A stretch of DNA of 31,560 nucleotides from Bacteroidales bacterium UBA6431 (GTDB lineage Bacteria > Bacteroidota > Bacteroidia > Bacteroidales > UBA932): the NCBI GenBank assembly GCA_002439095.1, contig DJOT01000028.1, forward strand, positions 1 to 31,560, in the 5' to 3' direction. The translations under genes were made by a program, and so were the position numbers. Below are positions 16,509 through 26,199 of this stretch, one piece after another. Each line of letters opens with the position of its first letter. Within the stretch, counting starts at the first letter, position 1. Below the pieces are notes generated by a model. The model had not been told where the DNA came from. It saw only the letters and a list, made by a program, of their open reading frames with translations, and did no database searches.

Positions 16509-19500
16509 GCCGCATGCGGCGCGCGCCACAGGAAAGCCGGGAGGAAGAACAGAAGGGCCAGTACGGAGAAGAGCAGCCCCGAGATTGTCCCGACAGCAAA
16601 AGCGAACCAGAACACCTCTGAAGGCCCATCGAAAAGGAACGGTACCAGCCCGAGAACCGTAGAAATGATGGTCAGGCTGATGGGCCAGATTTTCTTGTCA
16701 AAAGCACGCACGTATGCCCTGACGCTCTTCTGCCCACCATCGCGCAACCAGGTTGAAACGAGATAGATACCGGAATTGACGGTGATTCCGCAGAGCATCA
16801 CGAAAGCCGCGAACCCGCCCTTGTCAAAAGTGAAGTCAGTCAGTCCGAACGCAAGGAACAATCCGATGAACGACACCGGTATCAGGAAGATGATGGCAAG
16901 CGGATAACGAAGGGAATTGAAATGTATCGCGCAGAGAACAAAGATTATGAGGATGACCAGCAATATCAGCCCGGCATATTTCTCCTGACTTTCATAGAAC
17001 AGTCCGCGCCCTCTCTCGTCAGAAGCCTTGAAACCTACAGGCAGCACCTCGACATTCATGTGGTCCACCGCAGCTTCTATGGCCTTCCGGGCCAGCTGAT
17101 AGGAGCCTATAAAGTTGAAACACACCGAGATGGCATAGGCCTGGTTTTCCTTACGGATAGGCAGGCCAGACTTTTCCTTTACGATGCTCCCGACCTCCGA
17201 AAGCTTGATCCTCCCCTCTTTTCCCACCTCCACAGGCATATTGTCCACATGCCAGATATCGAAAGACTCCCCGGTGGAGGAGACCAGCCGGACGTTGGCA
17301 TATTCTCCGTCTACCGGAAGCCTCGCTATCACAGCATCGAACAGAGGGGAATATAGCGCGGCATGATACTCGTTCGGGCTGATGCCCAAAGCGCCCAGCG
17401 CCTCGAAATCATATTTTATATTGAATTCCGTCTTGGGGCGGTCTCCATAGCCGCTGCCCCAGATTTCCGGAGCGGAGACACGGCGGTTTTCCGAGAGGTA
17501 AGCCAGAAGAGCCTCTCCATATTGCAGCAGGCGGTCATAATTGTAGCCGGTGAGAAGGATCGAATAGGACTTGTAGTCCGTGACGATGTTGTTGTTGAAG
17601 TAACTGTCATCTATGCCGGACACGGACCAGTTTGCCCCTCCGAAGTTGGCAGCCATGGAGATCACGTCAGCCTTGATGCGCGACGGCAGCCATGTGCCCT
17701 CATATTCGGGCTTGAAATTGACTGTGATCACCCCGCTGCTGTAGGAAGTTACCCGCGTCTCGAAAACCTCGATCTCGTCAAAATGGGCGAGGTAATTCTC
17801 CATGCTGCGCATCACCTCGTTGAGCTGCTGGACACTGCACCCCTCTGGCATCCCGGCCCTGATGGTAAGCGAAGGGCGCACCGGCTCGCGGTAGAAATCC
17901 GAACGGGACATCGCCTCATTGAACAGGGCAAATGAAGTCCCGAGAATCTTGTCCACGGCAGCCTTGTTGTCGGCATACGGCCGCCATCCCACAATCTTGT
18001 TGAGCGCCTTCTCATAAGGCTTGAGCGGCGCTACGCGTTCATCCCCGAATTTGGACGGGAGCAGGCAAGTCGGGATTCCGAACGAAAGCACCAGTACCAC
18101 AATCAACACCCAGCGATGCCCCTGCGCCCAAGTTATATATTTGGAATACAAGCCGTTCCACCTCACCACACGCCTGAGGGAACGTACCTTGCCGGAAGAT
18201 AGGCGCACCGGGAAATAATCAAGAAGCGCAGGCACGAAAAGGCTCGACACTGCAAGGGACACGGCCAGGTTGATCACTATCACAAGCATGAAATCCGTCA
18301 GGTTGGCCTTCTCGGAATCCGGGAGAAGCAGAACCACGAGCAAGGTCGCCACCGTCGTGGCCACAGCGCAGAGAAGTTCCGGGAACACTTTCCTGTCACG
18401 GCAACGCGAGTAGTGGTCAATCATCAGGATGCTGTTGTCTATGATGATGCCGAGCGACACGGTGATGCCGGCAAGGGTGTAGATATGGATATGCAGGCCG
18501 CAGAAATAATAAAGCGCCACGGACACCAGCAAGTTGACGGCAAGGGTAATGGCAACTACCACCATATACCTCCAGGACCGGTTGACCGCAAACGCGAAGA
18601 GCAGCAAGATCAGAAGGCAGAGGATGGTCCGGAAGAAGATTTTATCAAGCTCTGCCGAGATATATTCAGAATAATCATAGCTCACTGAAATCCCTATCTC
18701 CTCCGGTATGGAAGGCCGCAGCTGCTCAAGCTTCTCCTTGACAGCGGCGACACAGCTGATGATATTGGCATCGGGAGAGACCTCAACGGTAAGGTTCAGC
18801 ACATTGAGGCCATTGATTCTGTAATAGGACGAAGGCAGGGCCTCCTGATAGCGGAAAGACGCGATGTCCCCGAGATGGACCATCCGCCCGCTGCGCAACG
18901 CCACCGGAACAGAAGCCATGTCGGATGATGAACCGCTCCGCAGACGTACCCCATAAGTCATGCCGCCACTTTTCGAGAGCCCCACAAGTTCATCAGCGTA
19001 ATAATCAGAAAAAGCGCGCCTTATGTCAGAAGCAGCAATGCCGAGAGTCCGGCATAGATCCGAATCGAAAGTGACCACCCACTCAAACGGTGTCTGCCCA
19101 TAAAAGCCCACGGAACTCACCCCGTCGATAATGGAGATGGGATGAAGCAGATGTTCCTCAACAAAAGAAGCTATCTCCTTGGACGGCAATGGGCTGCGCA
19201 CATTGAAAACGATCGCCGTCTGCGCTTTCTCGCCTCTGGAGTTCAGAGATATAGACGGGTATGAGCAAGCGTCCGGCAGCGAAGAATAGACATTGCGCAC
19301 CCGTGATGCCACCTCGAAGCGGACAGCCTCCAAATCGGATTTTTTGCCGAAAGACAAGGTTACACGCCCGCTCCCGTCGGAAGACAGGGACTGCACCCCC
19401 GTGCAGGAACGGATTCCGGACAACACACCCTCCAGACGGGAAGTGACCTCAGCCTCCACGATACGCGAAGAGGCGCCTGGATAGCTGTACCGCACGGTGA

Positions 19501-19627
19501 TGGAAGAATCAGTGACCGACGGGGCATACTGCACTTTCAGCATCGAGAAGCAGGCCATGCCGACCACCGCGACGACCGCCATCATCAGCAGCACCGAAAA
19601 AGAAGATATGCCCTTCCTGCCGGCCAT
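16490..19627 (-). CDS. RND efflux permease, second of the pair
   Basis: This inner-membrane resistance-nodulation-division pump subunit has ~1045 residues: 12 predicted helices and two large periplasmic loops in the usual tandem arrangement. The TM4 motif reads SLGIIIDNSILMID (AcrB-type DD is DN here). The equivalent TM10 segment reads CGITVNSGIYLVS, lacking the lysine of AcrB. The ATG at 19627 lies just after the stop of the first permease; a GTG at 19633 would overlap it by 4 nt. The two permeases are divergent in sequence, which suggests a mixed trimer or a division of labour. The 3' end overlaps the terminator of the convergent esterase gene. Confidence 0.9.
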   Translation of the reverse strand: MAGRKGISSFSVLLMMAVVAVVGMACFSMLKVQYAPSVTDSSITVRYSYPGASSRIVEAEVTSRLEGVLSGIRSCTGVQSLSSDGSGRVTLSFGKKSDLEAVRFEVASRVRNVYSSLPDACSYPSISLNSRGEKAQTAIVFNVRSPLPSKEIASFVEEHLLHPISIIDGVSSVGFYGQTPFEWVVTFDSDLCRTLGIAASDIRRAFSDYYADELVGLSKSGGMTYGVRLRSGSSSDMASVPVALRSGRMVHLGDIASFRYQEALPSSYYRINGLNVLNLTVEVSPDANIISCVAAVKEKLEQLRPSIPEEIGISVSYDYSEYISAELDKIFFRTILCLLILLLFAFAVNRSWRYMVVVAITLAVNLLVSVALYYFCGLHIHIYTLAGITVSLGIIIDNSILMIDHYSRCRDRKVFPELLCAVATTVATLLVVLLLPDSEKANLTDFMLVIVINLAVSLAVSSLFVPALLDYFPVRLSSGKVRSLRRVVRWNGLYSKYITWAQGHRWVLIVVLVLSFGIPTCLLPSKFGDERVAPLKPYEKALNKIVGWRPYADNKAAVDKILGTSFALFNEAMSRSDFYREPVRPSLTIRAGMPEGCSVQQLNEVMRSMENYLAHFDEIEVFETRVTSYSSGVITVNFKPEYEGTWLPSRIKADVISMAANFGGANWSVSGIDDSYFNNNIVTDYKSYSILLTGYNYDRLLQYGEALLAYLSENRRVSAPEIWGSGYGDRPKTEFNIKYDFEALGALGISPNEYHAALYSPLFDAVIARLPVDGEYANVRLVSSTGESFDIWHVDNMPVEVGKEGRIKLSEVGSIVKEKSGLPIRKENQAYAISVCFNFIGSYQLARKAIEAAVDHMNVEVLPVGFKASDERGRGLFYESQEKYAGLILLVILIIFVLCAIHFNSLRYPLAIIFLIPVSFIGLFLAFGLTDFTFDKGGFAAFVMLCGITVNSGIYLVSTWLRDGGQKSVRAYVRAFDKKIWPISLTIISTVLGLVPFLFDGPSEVFWFAFAVGTISGLLFSVLALLFFLPAFLWRAPHAAKKRRP

Positions 19628-19629
19628 GC

Positions 19630-22600
19630 TCACCGCTTTTTATGGTTATATACTGCCGAATACAAGGCCGGCAGGAAGAAAAGGCTTATCACCGTGCCGA
19701 CAGTCATCCCGACCACTATCACAATCGCCATAGGATACTGGAGATCCGAGCCCATATTGCCCCGAGAGAGGAAAGGCACTACGGAGAACACCGTGGTGAT
19801 TGAAGTCATGATTATGGCCTTTATGCGTCTGTGGCCGGCCTCGTGCACCGCAGCATCGACCTCCATTCCCCCGCGCACCAGCCTGTTGATGGTATCCACT
19901 TTCAGAATCGAGTCGTTGATCACGATACCGGTTATGACTACCAGTCCGATAAGCGACATGATGTTGATGCTGACCCCGGCCGCCCAAAGGAAAAGCAGCG
20001 AGAAAGCAACATCGATCACAATCTCGGAGAGGATGATAAGCGGCTGGACGAGAGACTCGAACTGCGAGGCCAGAATAAGAAAAAGAAGCGCCAGCGCCAC
20101 GAACATCACCATAGCCATCTGACGCATCATCTCACGGTTGGAGAAATACGCCCCTCCGAAAGAGACATCGAAACGCGGGTCACTTCTCACCACAGCGCCG
20201 ATCGACTCCATCGCAGGACGCACCCGAGAAGAAGGCATGTCAAGCTCCAACGGATAATAATTGCCCTCATCACCGGAGATCAACGTCTTGAATGTCTGCT
20301 CGTATGTCTGCCTCATCAAGGCTTCAAGAGGTATTTCCGCCCCTTCTTTGGTCGTGACTGTCGCAGAAAGCACATCCTTCATGCCCTGGACATCAGTACC
20401 TAGCACCACCGGGACGGAACGGTTGCCCCTGATAATCTCAAAGACGGTGTTGCCGTTGAGAGAATTGCGCAGCACCTCCACAAGATCCGAGAAACTCACT
20501 CCATACAGCCGCATCCTCTCTGGATCCGAGATATAGAGAACATCCTCCTTGAGCGGAACCGGAGGAATCCCTATGCCGGGCAAGGCAGCCTTAAGTTCGG
20601 AGAGCATCTCCTGCAGATTCACGACCTGAAGCCCGTTATCCCCTGTGGGGCGCAAACGCACCAGAAGCTGCGCTTCCCTCTCCGAGAACACGAGATCGAA
20701 TATGTTGCCGGAAGCGGAAAAGCTGCTGAGTGCAGCGGGATAGCGCCCGCGCAGATATTCCGAGACCCTGGCCTTGACCCTTTCCAGAGAAGAGGCGTCA
20801 CGGCACTTGAAATAAACGGAAGCCTCACTCATGGACTGGTCTCCGCTGTGGCTGAGCACGAACTGCTGCACCCCGACCATAGCCGAAGTCTGCTCACATT
20901 CCCCCAGAACGGCATTTTCAAGTTCCAGAACACGTGAGCGGTTCTGCTCGACAGAGATATGTTCGTTCCAATCCAGATTGAGTATCGCATCCGTATACGT
21001 GATATCTGGAATTTTCTGCCTCGGCATATAAGCAAGGCATACAGCGGCAATCACTATGCAGAAGAGAGGCAACACCCAGCAGACCAGATACTTGTGAGAC
21101 AAGAACCAGTTCACGCCGGCATCATAGATCCGCATTCCGCCGCGCAGCTGGATTTTGGAGAGGAACTGGTTCGGCCTGAATGCCGGCAGACGGCGGTAGA
21201 GCGCCCAATAGTAGACTGGAATCACCGTGACCGTCACCAGCCAGGAAACAAGCAGCACCACGGACAAGGATATTGCCTGGTCATAGAAAAGTTCACCTGC
21301 CAGCCCGTTGAGGAACACGAGAGGAATGAATACAGCGCAGGTGGTCAGGACGGAACTCAACATCGCCCCAGCCACTTCCCCGGTGCCTTTCACCACCGCT
21401 GTCCGCAAATCGTCTCCCCTCTGCCACCGTCCGGTGATATTGTCCGTAAGCACTATGGTATTGTCCACCATCATCCCCACCCCGAGCAGCAGTCCGGCAA
21501 GAGAGATAATGTTGATAGACAGCCCGATAAGATAAAAGATAAAAAACGACACCAGCAGCGACAGCGGAATCGTCAGCGACACCAGCAGCGGCGAGCGGAA
21601 ATCTTTCATGAAAAGGAAGATCACCAGACAAACCAGGACAAGCGCCACGACGATATTCATCAGCAGATTGTTGATGGAATACTGGAGGAGTTCTGTCTGG
21701 TCTCTGGAAAGAGTGAACTCAAGCTGAGGATAATCGCGTGCAAAGACCTCCAGTTGCCCGTCTATGCTACGTTTCAAGTCAGCCATACGGGCCTCGCTCT
21801 GCTTTATCACCGCCATCACCACAGCATCCTTGCCGTCAGAGAGATAAAGCCCGGACATCGGGGCGGTGCGCTCCTCGACCCTCGCGACATCCTTTATCTG
21901 GAAGAGGCGTTCGCCGACCTTGAAATAAACATTCCCTATATCATCTTTCGATCCGGCAAAAGAGCGGAACTTGACATTGTAGTGATATTCCCCGTCGCGT
22001 ATGGTGAGATTGGAGAGAGACACATTCGCCGAGGATATGAAAGTCTCGAATTCCTGAAGAGTAAGACCGAGCCGCGTCAGCGCCTGCTCGTCCGGCACGA
22101 CAAGAATCTCCCTGTCCGCATTGCCGCTGATGTCGACCATCGCTACCTGGGGAAGCTGCTCTATCCTCTTGCTGACCACATCCTCGACAAACTCGCTCAT
22201 CCCGAGAAAATCATCTCCCCCGGAGTCGCGCATCGTCACATTGATATAGAAAGCGGGAATGTCGGTGGCACTGGCCTTGAAGACCTTGGGACGCTCCATC
22301 TTGGGAAGGGAAGACATCGCCCTGTCTATCTTCTCATTGACCTCGATATAGAAATAATCTATATCCTGTCCCTCCTCGAAAGTCAATGTCATCGTGGCCG
22401 TGCCGTCCTTGGACTCGGAGCGGATATCCTTCAGATGGCCTATCTGCACCAGCGACTGCCTCAGAGGCTTGACGACGGCATCATCAAGCTCTCCGGCAGA
22501 CTTGTCCGGGGCAGTGACCTGCACCGTCACATAAGGAATATCCACATCCGGTATCAAAGACACAGGAAGATTCCGTATGCCGATGATGCCGAGCACCACG

Positions 22601-22656
22601 AAGACCAGCACAATCATCGAGACGGAGACCGGGCGGTCGAGGAGTCTGTTGAGCAT
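19630..22656 (-). CDS. RND efflux permease, first of the pair
   Basis: The 1008-residue RND permease has the typical start MLNRLLDRPVSVSM, then VSLIPDVDIPYVTV and the TM4 motif GVGMMVDNTIVLTDN. The TM10 segment is ITGIVINDSILKVD, so the first acidic residue of the AcrB relay is kept, the second is Asn, and the TM10 Lys is replaced. It works with the adaptor 6 nt upstream and the TolC-like protein before it to export small molecules across both membranes using the proton gradient. The substrate cannot be told from sequence. The stop overlaps or abuts the start of the second permease. Confidence 0.93.
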   Translation of the reverse strand: MLNRLLDRPVSVSMIVLVFVVLGIIGIRNLPVSLIPDVDIPYVTVQVTAPDKSAGELDDAVVKPLRQSLVQIGHLKDIRSESKDGTATMTLTFEEGQDIDYFYIEVNEKIDRAMSSLPKMERPKVFKASATDIPAFYINVTMRDSGGDDFLGMSEFVEDVVSKRIEQLPQVAMVDISGNADREILVVPDEQALTRLGLTLQEFETFISSANVSLSNLTIRDGEYHYNVKFRSFAGSKDDIGNVYFKVGERLFQIKDVARVEERTAPMSGLYLSDGKDAVVMAVIKQSEARMADLKRSIDGQLEVFARDYPQLEFTLSRDQTELLQYSINNLLMNIVVALVLVCLVIFLFMKDFRSPLLVSLTIPLSLLVSFFIFYLIGLSINIISLAGLLLGVGMMVDNTIVLTDNITGRWQRGDDLRTAVVKGTGEVAGAMLSSVLTTCAVFIPLVFLNGLAGELFYDQAISLSVVLLVSWLVTVTVIPVYYWALYRRLPAFRPNQFLSKIQLRGGMRIYDAGVNWFLSHKYLVCWVLPLFCIVIAAVCLAYMPRQKIPDITYTDAILNLDWNEHISVEQNRSRVLELENAVLGECEQTSAMVGVQQFVLSHSGDQSMSEASVYFKCRDASSLERVKARVSEYLRGRYPAALSSFSASGNIFDLVFSEREAQLLVRLRPTGDNGLQVVNLQEMLSELKAALPGIGIPPVPLKEDVLYISDPERMRLYGVSFSDLVEVLRNSLNGNTVFEIIRGNRSVPVVLGTDVQGMKDVLSATVTTKEGAEIPLEALMRQTYEQTFKTLISGDEGNYYPLELDMPSSRVRPAMESIGAVVRSDPRFDVSFGGAYFSNREMMRQMAMVMFVALALLFLILASQFESLVQPLIILSEIVIDVAFSLLFLWAAGVSINIMSLIGLVVITGIVINDSILKVDTINRLVRGGMEVDAAVHEAGHRRIKAIIMTSITTVFSVVPFLSRGNMGSDLQYPMAIVIVVGMTVGTVISLFFLPALYSAVYNHKKR

Positions 22657-22662
22657 AGGCGG

Positions 22663-23754
22663 CTATTTTTGTCTGATGCTGACAGAAGACCCGTCGGCAA
22701 GATTCAGGTTCCCAGACACTATTATGCTGTCCCCATCGGAGAGGGATGCTCCACGGTCTTCATTGGCCTTGATGACATAACTCTCGGAATTGGCCTTGAG
22801 AGTATTGACATAGACCCACTCGGCCTTGCCGTTGCGATAGCGGAACAGCACCTCCAGTCCATCCCGGATCACGACAGCGCTCTTCGGAACCACAAGCTGC
22901 GAGGAGAGCGTCCGCTCCACAACCACCTTGACATTCATCCCGTCCACGAGCCGGGCCCCTCCGCCGACTTGCGCGGTGACGGCAATCTGCCCGTTCTTGT
23001 CCACAGTGGGATTGATTGCTATTATCCTTCCCCTCACCTCCCCGTCGACATCATCGAAAGGGGTCACCCGGACCGTCTGTCCGGACGAGAGAAACGGATA
23101 TTCGGATTCCAAGGCATAGAAATTGACGTCAAAGGAAGAATCTCCGACGACAGCGCAGAAAGGATCTGTACCCGTCCTGTCCCACTCTTTCAGCTTGAGA
23201 TCCGCCACCCTGCCACCGAACGGCGCACGCAGCACAGTACCGTCCATGGAGCGTCTCGCCTTGGCGAAATTGATACGTGCATTCTCATATCCCGAGCGTA
23301 TCCGGGCAAGTTTCAGAACATCTTCAGAAGCGGAAACCGTATCGGCAGTAGAATATCCCATGCCTGCCAGCACATCCAGATACTCAAGCCGTGCCTTGTC
23401 AAGCTCAAGCTGCGCACTCTCAAGAGCAAGGCTCTGAGCCTGTGAATCAAGCTCCGCAAGGACATCACCCTCCTTGACCGGAGAACCGTTGCGCACATTG
23501 ACTTTGGTTATCACACCAGATTCCGGGAAATACAGCACGCTCTTGCGGCTGGCGGAGAGTTTCCCGTTGGAAAGCAGCTGCATTGGAAAGTCCTGCCGGC
23601 GCAATGTCACGACCTCGACCTCATTGACTTCCGGAGAATACGCAAGTTTCGAATCGTCCTGCTGCTGTGTCTCGTTCCCCCCACAGGATGCGGCCATAAG
23701 CACTGCGGCCACGGCCAGAGGTCTGGTGACCATGTCAATCAAGCATTTCTTCAT
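22663..23754 (-). CDS. RND efflux periplasmic adaptor (membrane fusion protein), lipoprotein
   Basis: This adaptor subunit bridges the permeases and the outer-membrane channel. The signal sequence ends in LMAASC, a lipobox-like site, so it is probably lipid-anchored. ESGVITKVNVRNGSPVKEGDVLAELD is split by an alpha-hairpin (LALESAQLELDKARLEYL) before the second lipoyl half (ARRSMDGTVLRAPFGGRVADL). Beta-barrel and membrane-proximal domains follow. The ATG at 23754 overlaps the TolC-like gene by 20 nt; the ATG at 23733, 1 nt after that gene's stop, is a good alternative that still leaves a lipoprotein signal. Confidence 0.92.
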   Translation of the reverse strand: MKKCLIDMVTRPLAVAAVLMAASCGGNETQQQDDSKLAYSPEVNEVEVVTLRRQDFPMQLLSNGKLSASRKSVLYFPESGVITKVNVRNGSPVKEGDVLAELDSQAQSLALESAQLELDKARLEYLDVLAGMGYSTADTVSASEDVLKLARIRSGYENARINFAKARRSMDGTVLRAPFGGRVADLKLKEWDRTGTDPFCAVVGDSSFDVNFYALESEYPFLSSGQTVRVTPFDDVDGEVRGRIIAINPTVDKNGQIAVTAQVGGGARLVDGMNVKVVVERTLSSQLVVPKSAVVIRDGLEVLFRYRNGKAEWVYVNTLKANSESYVIKANEDRGASLSDGDSIIVSGNLNLADGSSVSIRQK

Positions 23755-25204
23755 AATTCACTTCAATATCTTCCCCTGCGATAAAATCATAGAGGGTGAG
23801 TTTGCGCAATGTATAATAATAGTTCCAGAAATTGCATATATCCTGGATGTACTTGCTCTCGGCCGAATCGCTCTCGGAACGTGCCGTATTGAGGTCTGTC
23901 ACCGTGGCCTTGCCGCTGCGGAAGCGTTCCATCACAAGTCCATAGCGTTCTGCCGCTATCGCCCGCGCGCGACGGGACACATCGCACAGGCGTCTCTGGT
24001 TGTTGAACTGCCCCACCGCCGTGTATAGGCTGATGCGCTTGTCATTCTCAGCCTGCTCCACCTTGGCCTTGACCACATCGGCTGCGGCCTCGGCCTTCAT
24101 CACCTTGCCCTTGCCCTCGCCCCAGTCGAATATCGGGATGGAGAATGTCAGACCAACGACTTCCTGATCAAGCAGATTCCGGTAGGTGTCCGGCAGAGCG
24201 GAAGCCGAATTGGAAAGACCGAAACGGGCGTTAAGTTCCATCGTGATGCCCCGGCTGGCTTTGGCACGTTCCACTGCGGCCTCGGCGTTCAGCATGTCTA
24301 TGGCGTTGCCAAGGTTGAATGATGAATTGGATGCGGATTTTTCCAGCACGAGAGCATAGTCCATCTCGATATCGGGCAGCGTCTCCTCGAGCACCGGATT
24401 CACCTTTCTGGACTCATCGAAGCCGAGCAGGGAATTGAGCGACATCCGGGCCTCGTTGAGCTTGACAAGGTTCTCGTTGATGGAGATACTGTCGTTGAGC
24501 ATGCGGAGTTCGAGCTGGAGGTAGTCGGAGCGCGTCACGGAACCTATCGCCATCCTGTCGGCGGCCACGCGCAGCATCCGGGAAGTGTTCTCGTAATTCT
24601 TGAGGGATGACTCATATACCTGCTTTGCCACCATCACATCATAGTAAGAGTCCACGGCCTTGATTGTCACCGCCTCCATGGATTCGAGGTAGGTACGTTT
24701 CGCCTTCTCGTACTCCTTCGGGGAGATGAGCCTGTCCCATTTGAACTGGTTGTAGGCGAAGAGCGGTTGGCTGTATGAAACCGTCACAGGTTGGGCGTAC
24801 CAGGTATTCTCCGTGGAGGCTCCGAACTGGTCGATGCGCCGCAGGTCAGAGTAGAGATAGAGGGTACCGCCCGTAAAAGGTATGTTCTGCCGGAGCTGGA
24901 GGCCCACGCTGTTCTGCATGTTGTAGTTTTTGGTATAGAGCATCTCGCCGGTCTCGTAGTTCTGGAGAAGCCGCAGGGAGCGGTCGAACGAGCCGAGCTC
25001 CCCATACAGATGCAGGGACGGCAGGCGGCTGGCCTGATAGGAGCGCCAGGCCCAGTAGTCGGAGACAAATGAAGACTTGGCCGAAAGCGCAGCCACCGAA
25101 CGGGTGCGCGCCTCGGAAATCACATCTTCGAGAGTCATGTCCTGAGCATGCAGGGGAAGCAGCGCAAGAAATAATCCGAACAAAAAGTTTACTCGATGAA
25201 CCAT
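23735..25204 (-). CDS. TolC-like outer membrane efflux protein
   Basis: This outer-membrane channel of the tripartite efflux pump has about 489 residues with a signal peptide ending near LLPLHAQ. Two outer membrane efflux protein (PF02321) repeats are visible, rich in long heptad helices (AVDSYYDVMVAKQVYESSLKN-type, then EAAADVVKAKVEQAENDKR). Beta segments such as QLRQNIPFTGGTLYLYSDLR lie between. I prefer the ATG at 25204 to that at 25210; a -7 box lies just upstream. It is the first gene of the pump operon, followed by the adaptor with overlap. Confidence 0.92.
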   Translation of the reverse strand: MVHRVNFLFGLFLALLPLHAQDMTLEDVISEARTRSVAALSAKSSFVSDYWAWRSYQASRLPSLHLYGELGSFDRSLRLLQNYETGEMLYTKNYNMQNSVGLQLRQNIPFTGGTLYLYSDLRRIDQFGASTENTWYAQPVTVSYSQPLFAYNQFKWDRLISPKEYEKAKRTYLESMEAVTIKAVDSYYDVMVAKQVYESSLKNYENTSRMLRVAADRMAIGSVTRSDYLQLELRMLNDSISINENLVKLNEARMSLNSLLGFDESRKVNPVLEETLPDIEMDYALVLEKSASNSSFNLGNAIDMLNAEAAVERAKASRGITMELNARFGLSNSASALPDTYRNLLDQEVVGLTFSIPIFDWGEGKGKVMKAEAAADVVKAKVEQAENDKRISLYTAVGQFNNQRRLCDVSRRARAIAAERYGLVMERFRSGKATVTDLNTARSESDSAESKYIQDICNFWNYYYTLRKLTLYDFIAGEDIEVNYEEMLD

Positions 25205-25224
25205 AGGCAATGGATAGTCATTCG

Positions 25225-25232
25225 CAAATATA
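25225..25232 (-). promoter_or_regulatory. Putative -7 box of the efflux operon
   Basis: TATATTTG on the minus strand fits TAnnTTTG, 20 nt before the TolC-like start. It lies between the signal peptidase stop and that start, so the pump operon may have its own promoter. The -33 element is poor. Confidence 0.45.
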
Positions 25233-25239
25233 ATGAAAA

Positions 25240-26025
25240 TTATGGCTTGAACACCCCCACTATGAAATCTTCCGGTACGAATCCGTCGTAACGGCTGTCA
25301 CGCGAGTCGCAGACATTGTCCCCGACGAAGAAATAGTAGTCCTTGTCGAAGGTGTAGACCTGCCCGGAAAGTTCATTGGCAGGACGGCCGGTCTCATATT
25401 CTATCACTCGAGAGTACATATCTGTGGCTTCCGGGGAGAGCGGGACGCTCATTCCCTTGCGCGGCACGACCACCGGCCCGAAATCCTTGATCGTCCACTC
25501 GTCCTGCTTCGAGGCGAACTGCCCGGCGCGAAGGCATTTGAGACGAAGCAGCATGGAGTCGGGCATATCCTTGAGCCGCCTTTCGTTCTGCGGCGGCACG
25601 CCTATGTCCCCTGTCCGGGAATTGACATAATGCGAATCAATGATATTCAGAGTGTCTCCGGGACAGGCGGCGCAGCGCTTGGCGTAGACATAGTTGACCT
25701 TGAATCCTATCTTTCCCGGCCCTTTGCCGGCAGGAGTGTTGTAGACCACGAAATCCCCCACTTTGATATCGCGCAGCCCGGGCAGTCTCAGACAATGAAG
25801 CTGCGGCTGGCTGAAATCAAAATCGGTAAACACCCTCGGCCCGGCAATCAGTTTGTTGACATACACCGCCCGGCCTCCGTAAAGGGTCGGCTCCATGGAA
25901 TGGCCCTTGATGATAAAGCGATCGCAGATGAATACCCTCCGGGCATAATGCAGAATTACCAGTGAGCATAGCGCTATGCAGACTATGCTCACTATCTTGA
26001 CGATGTTTTCTGTTCTTTTCTTCAT
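25240..26025 (-). CDS. Signal peptidase I (S26 family)
   Basis: This membrane-bound serine protease cleaves signal peptides with a Ser-Lys dyad. It has 261 residues from the ATG at 26025 (MKKRTENIVK). The single N-terminal membrane helix spans ~9-27. KGHSMEPTL gives catalytic Ser43, and YAKRCAACPGDT gives the general base Lys116. The C-terminal box is FFVGDNVCDSRDSRYDG. The longer open frame to 26109 would start inside the 118-nt repeat and is rejected. Short S26 enzymes like this often exist beside the main LepB in Bacteroidales. Its place next to the peptide locus suggests, but does not prove, a role in maturing exported peptides. Confidence 0.9.
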   Translation of the reverse strand: MKKRTENIVKIVSIVCIALCSLVILHYARRVFICDRFIIKGHSMEPTLYGGRAVYVNKLIAGPRVFTDFDFSQPQLHCLRLPGLRDIKVGDFVVYNTPAGKGPGKIGFKVNYVYAKRCAACPGDTLNIIDSHYVNSRTGDIGVPPQNERRLKDMPDSMLLRLKCLRAGQFASKQDEWTIKDFGPVVVPRKGMSVPLSPEATDMYSRVIEYETGRPANELSGQVYTFDKDYYFFVGDNVCDSRDSRYDGFVPEDFIVGVFKP

Positions 26026-26081
26026 TGGCATGAACTGGTATGGGTGGCGGGGTGGTTGGCGGCGATGAGATGATAGGGCGA

Positions 26082-26199
26082 TGGTGGTGGACAACCTATT
26101 GATTCTCAAAATATTAACGCTTCAGCCTATACTATTTTCGGGACAGGACATTTACTCATTTCGTTGCCACACAGGAAGTTATCCGCCACCGCAACTATC
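26082..26199 (-). repeat. 118-nt structured repeat, copy 1
   Basis: It matches 29514-29631 at 109 of 118 positions without gaps, in the same orientation. The ends are inverted repeats of about 15 bp, and an inner inverted repeat (AAAATA/TATTTT) frames the conserved centre. It begins at the stop codon of the propeller lipoprotein gene and ends before the signal peptidase gene. One position in the outer stem is mismatched on the minus strand (26088/26185). It fills most of the 26026-26197 gap; the rest is GC-rich with no clear feature. Confidence 0.85.

Noticed and set aside
20959..23445. An 828-residue open frame on the plus strand, antisense to the adaptor and first RND permease genes
   Set aside because: It covers real genes on the other strand; its composition is rich in Arg, His and Asp with no domain or signal, as expected of a shadow frame in GC-rich DNA.
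26026..26109. Extended N-terminus of the signal peptidase (start at 26109)
   Set aside because: The added 28 residues are encoded partly by the 118-nt repeat and would precede a normal membrane anchor start (MKKRTENIVK).
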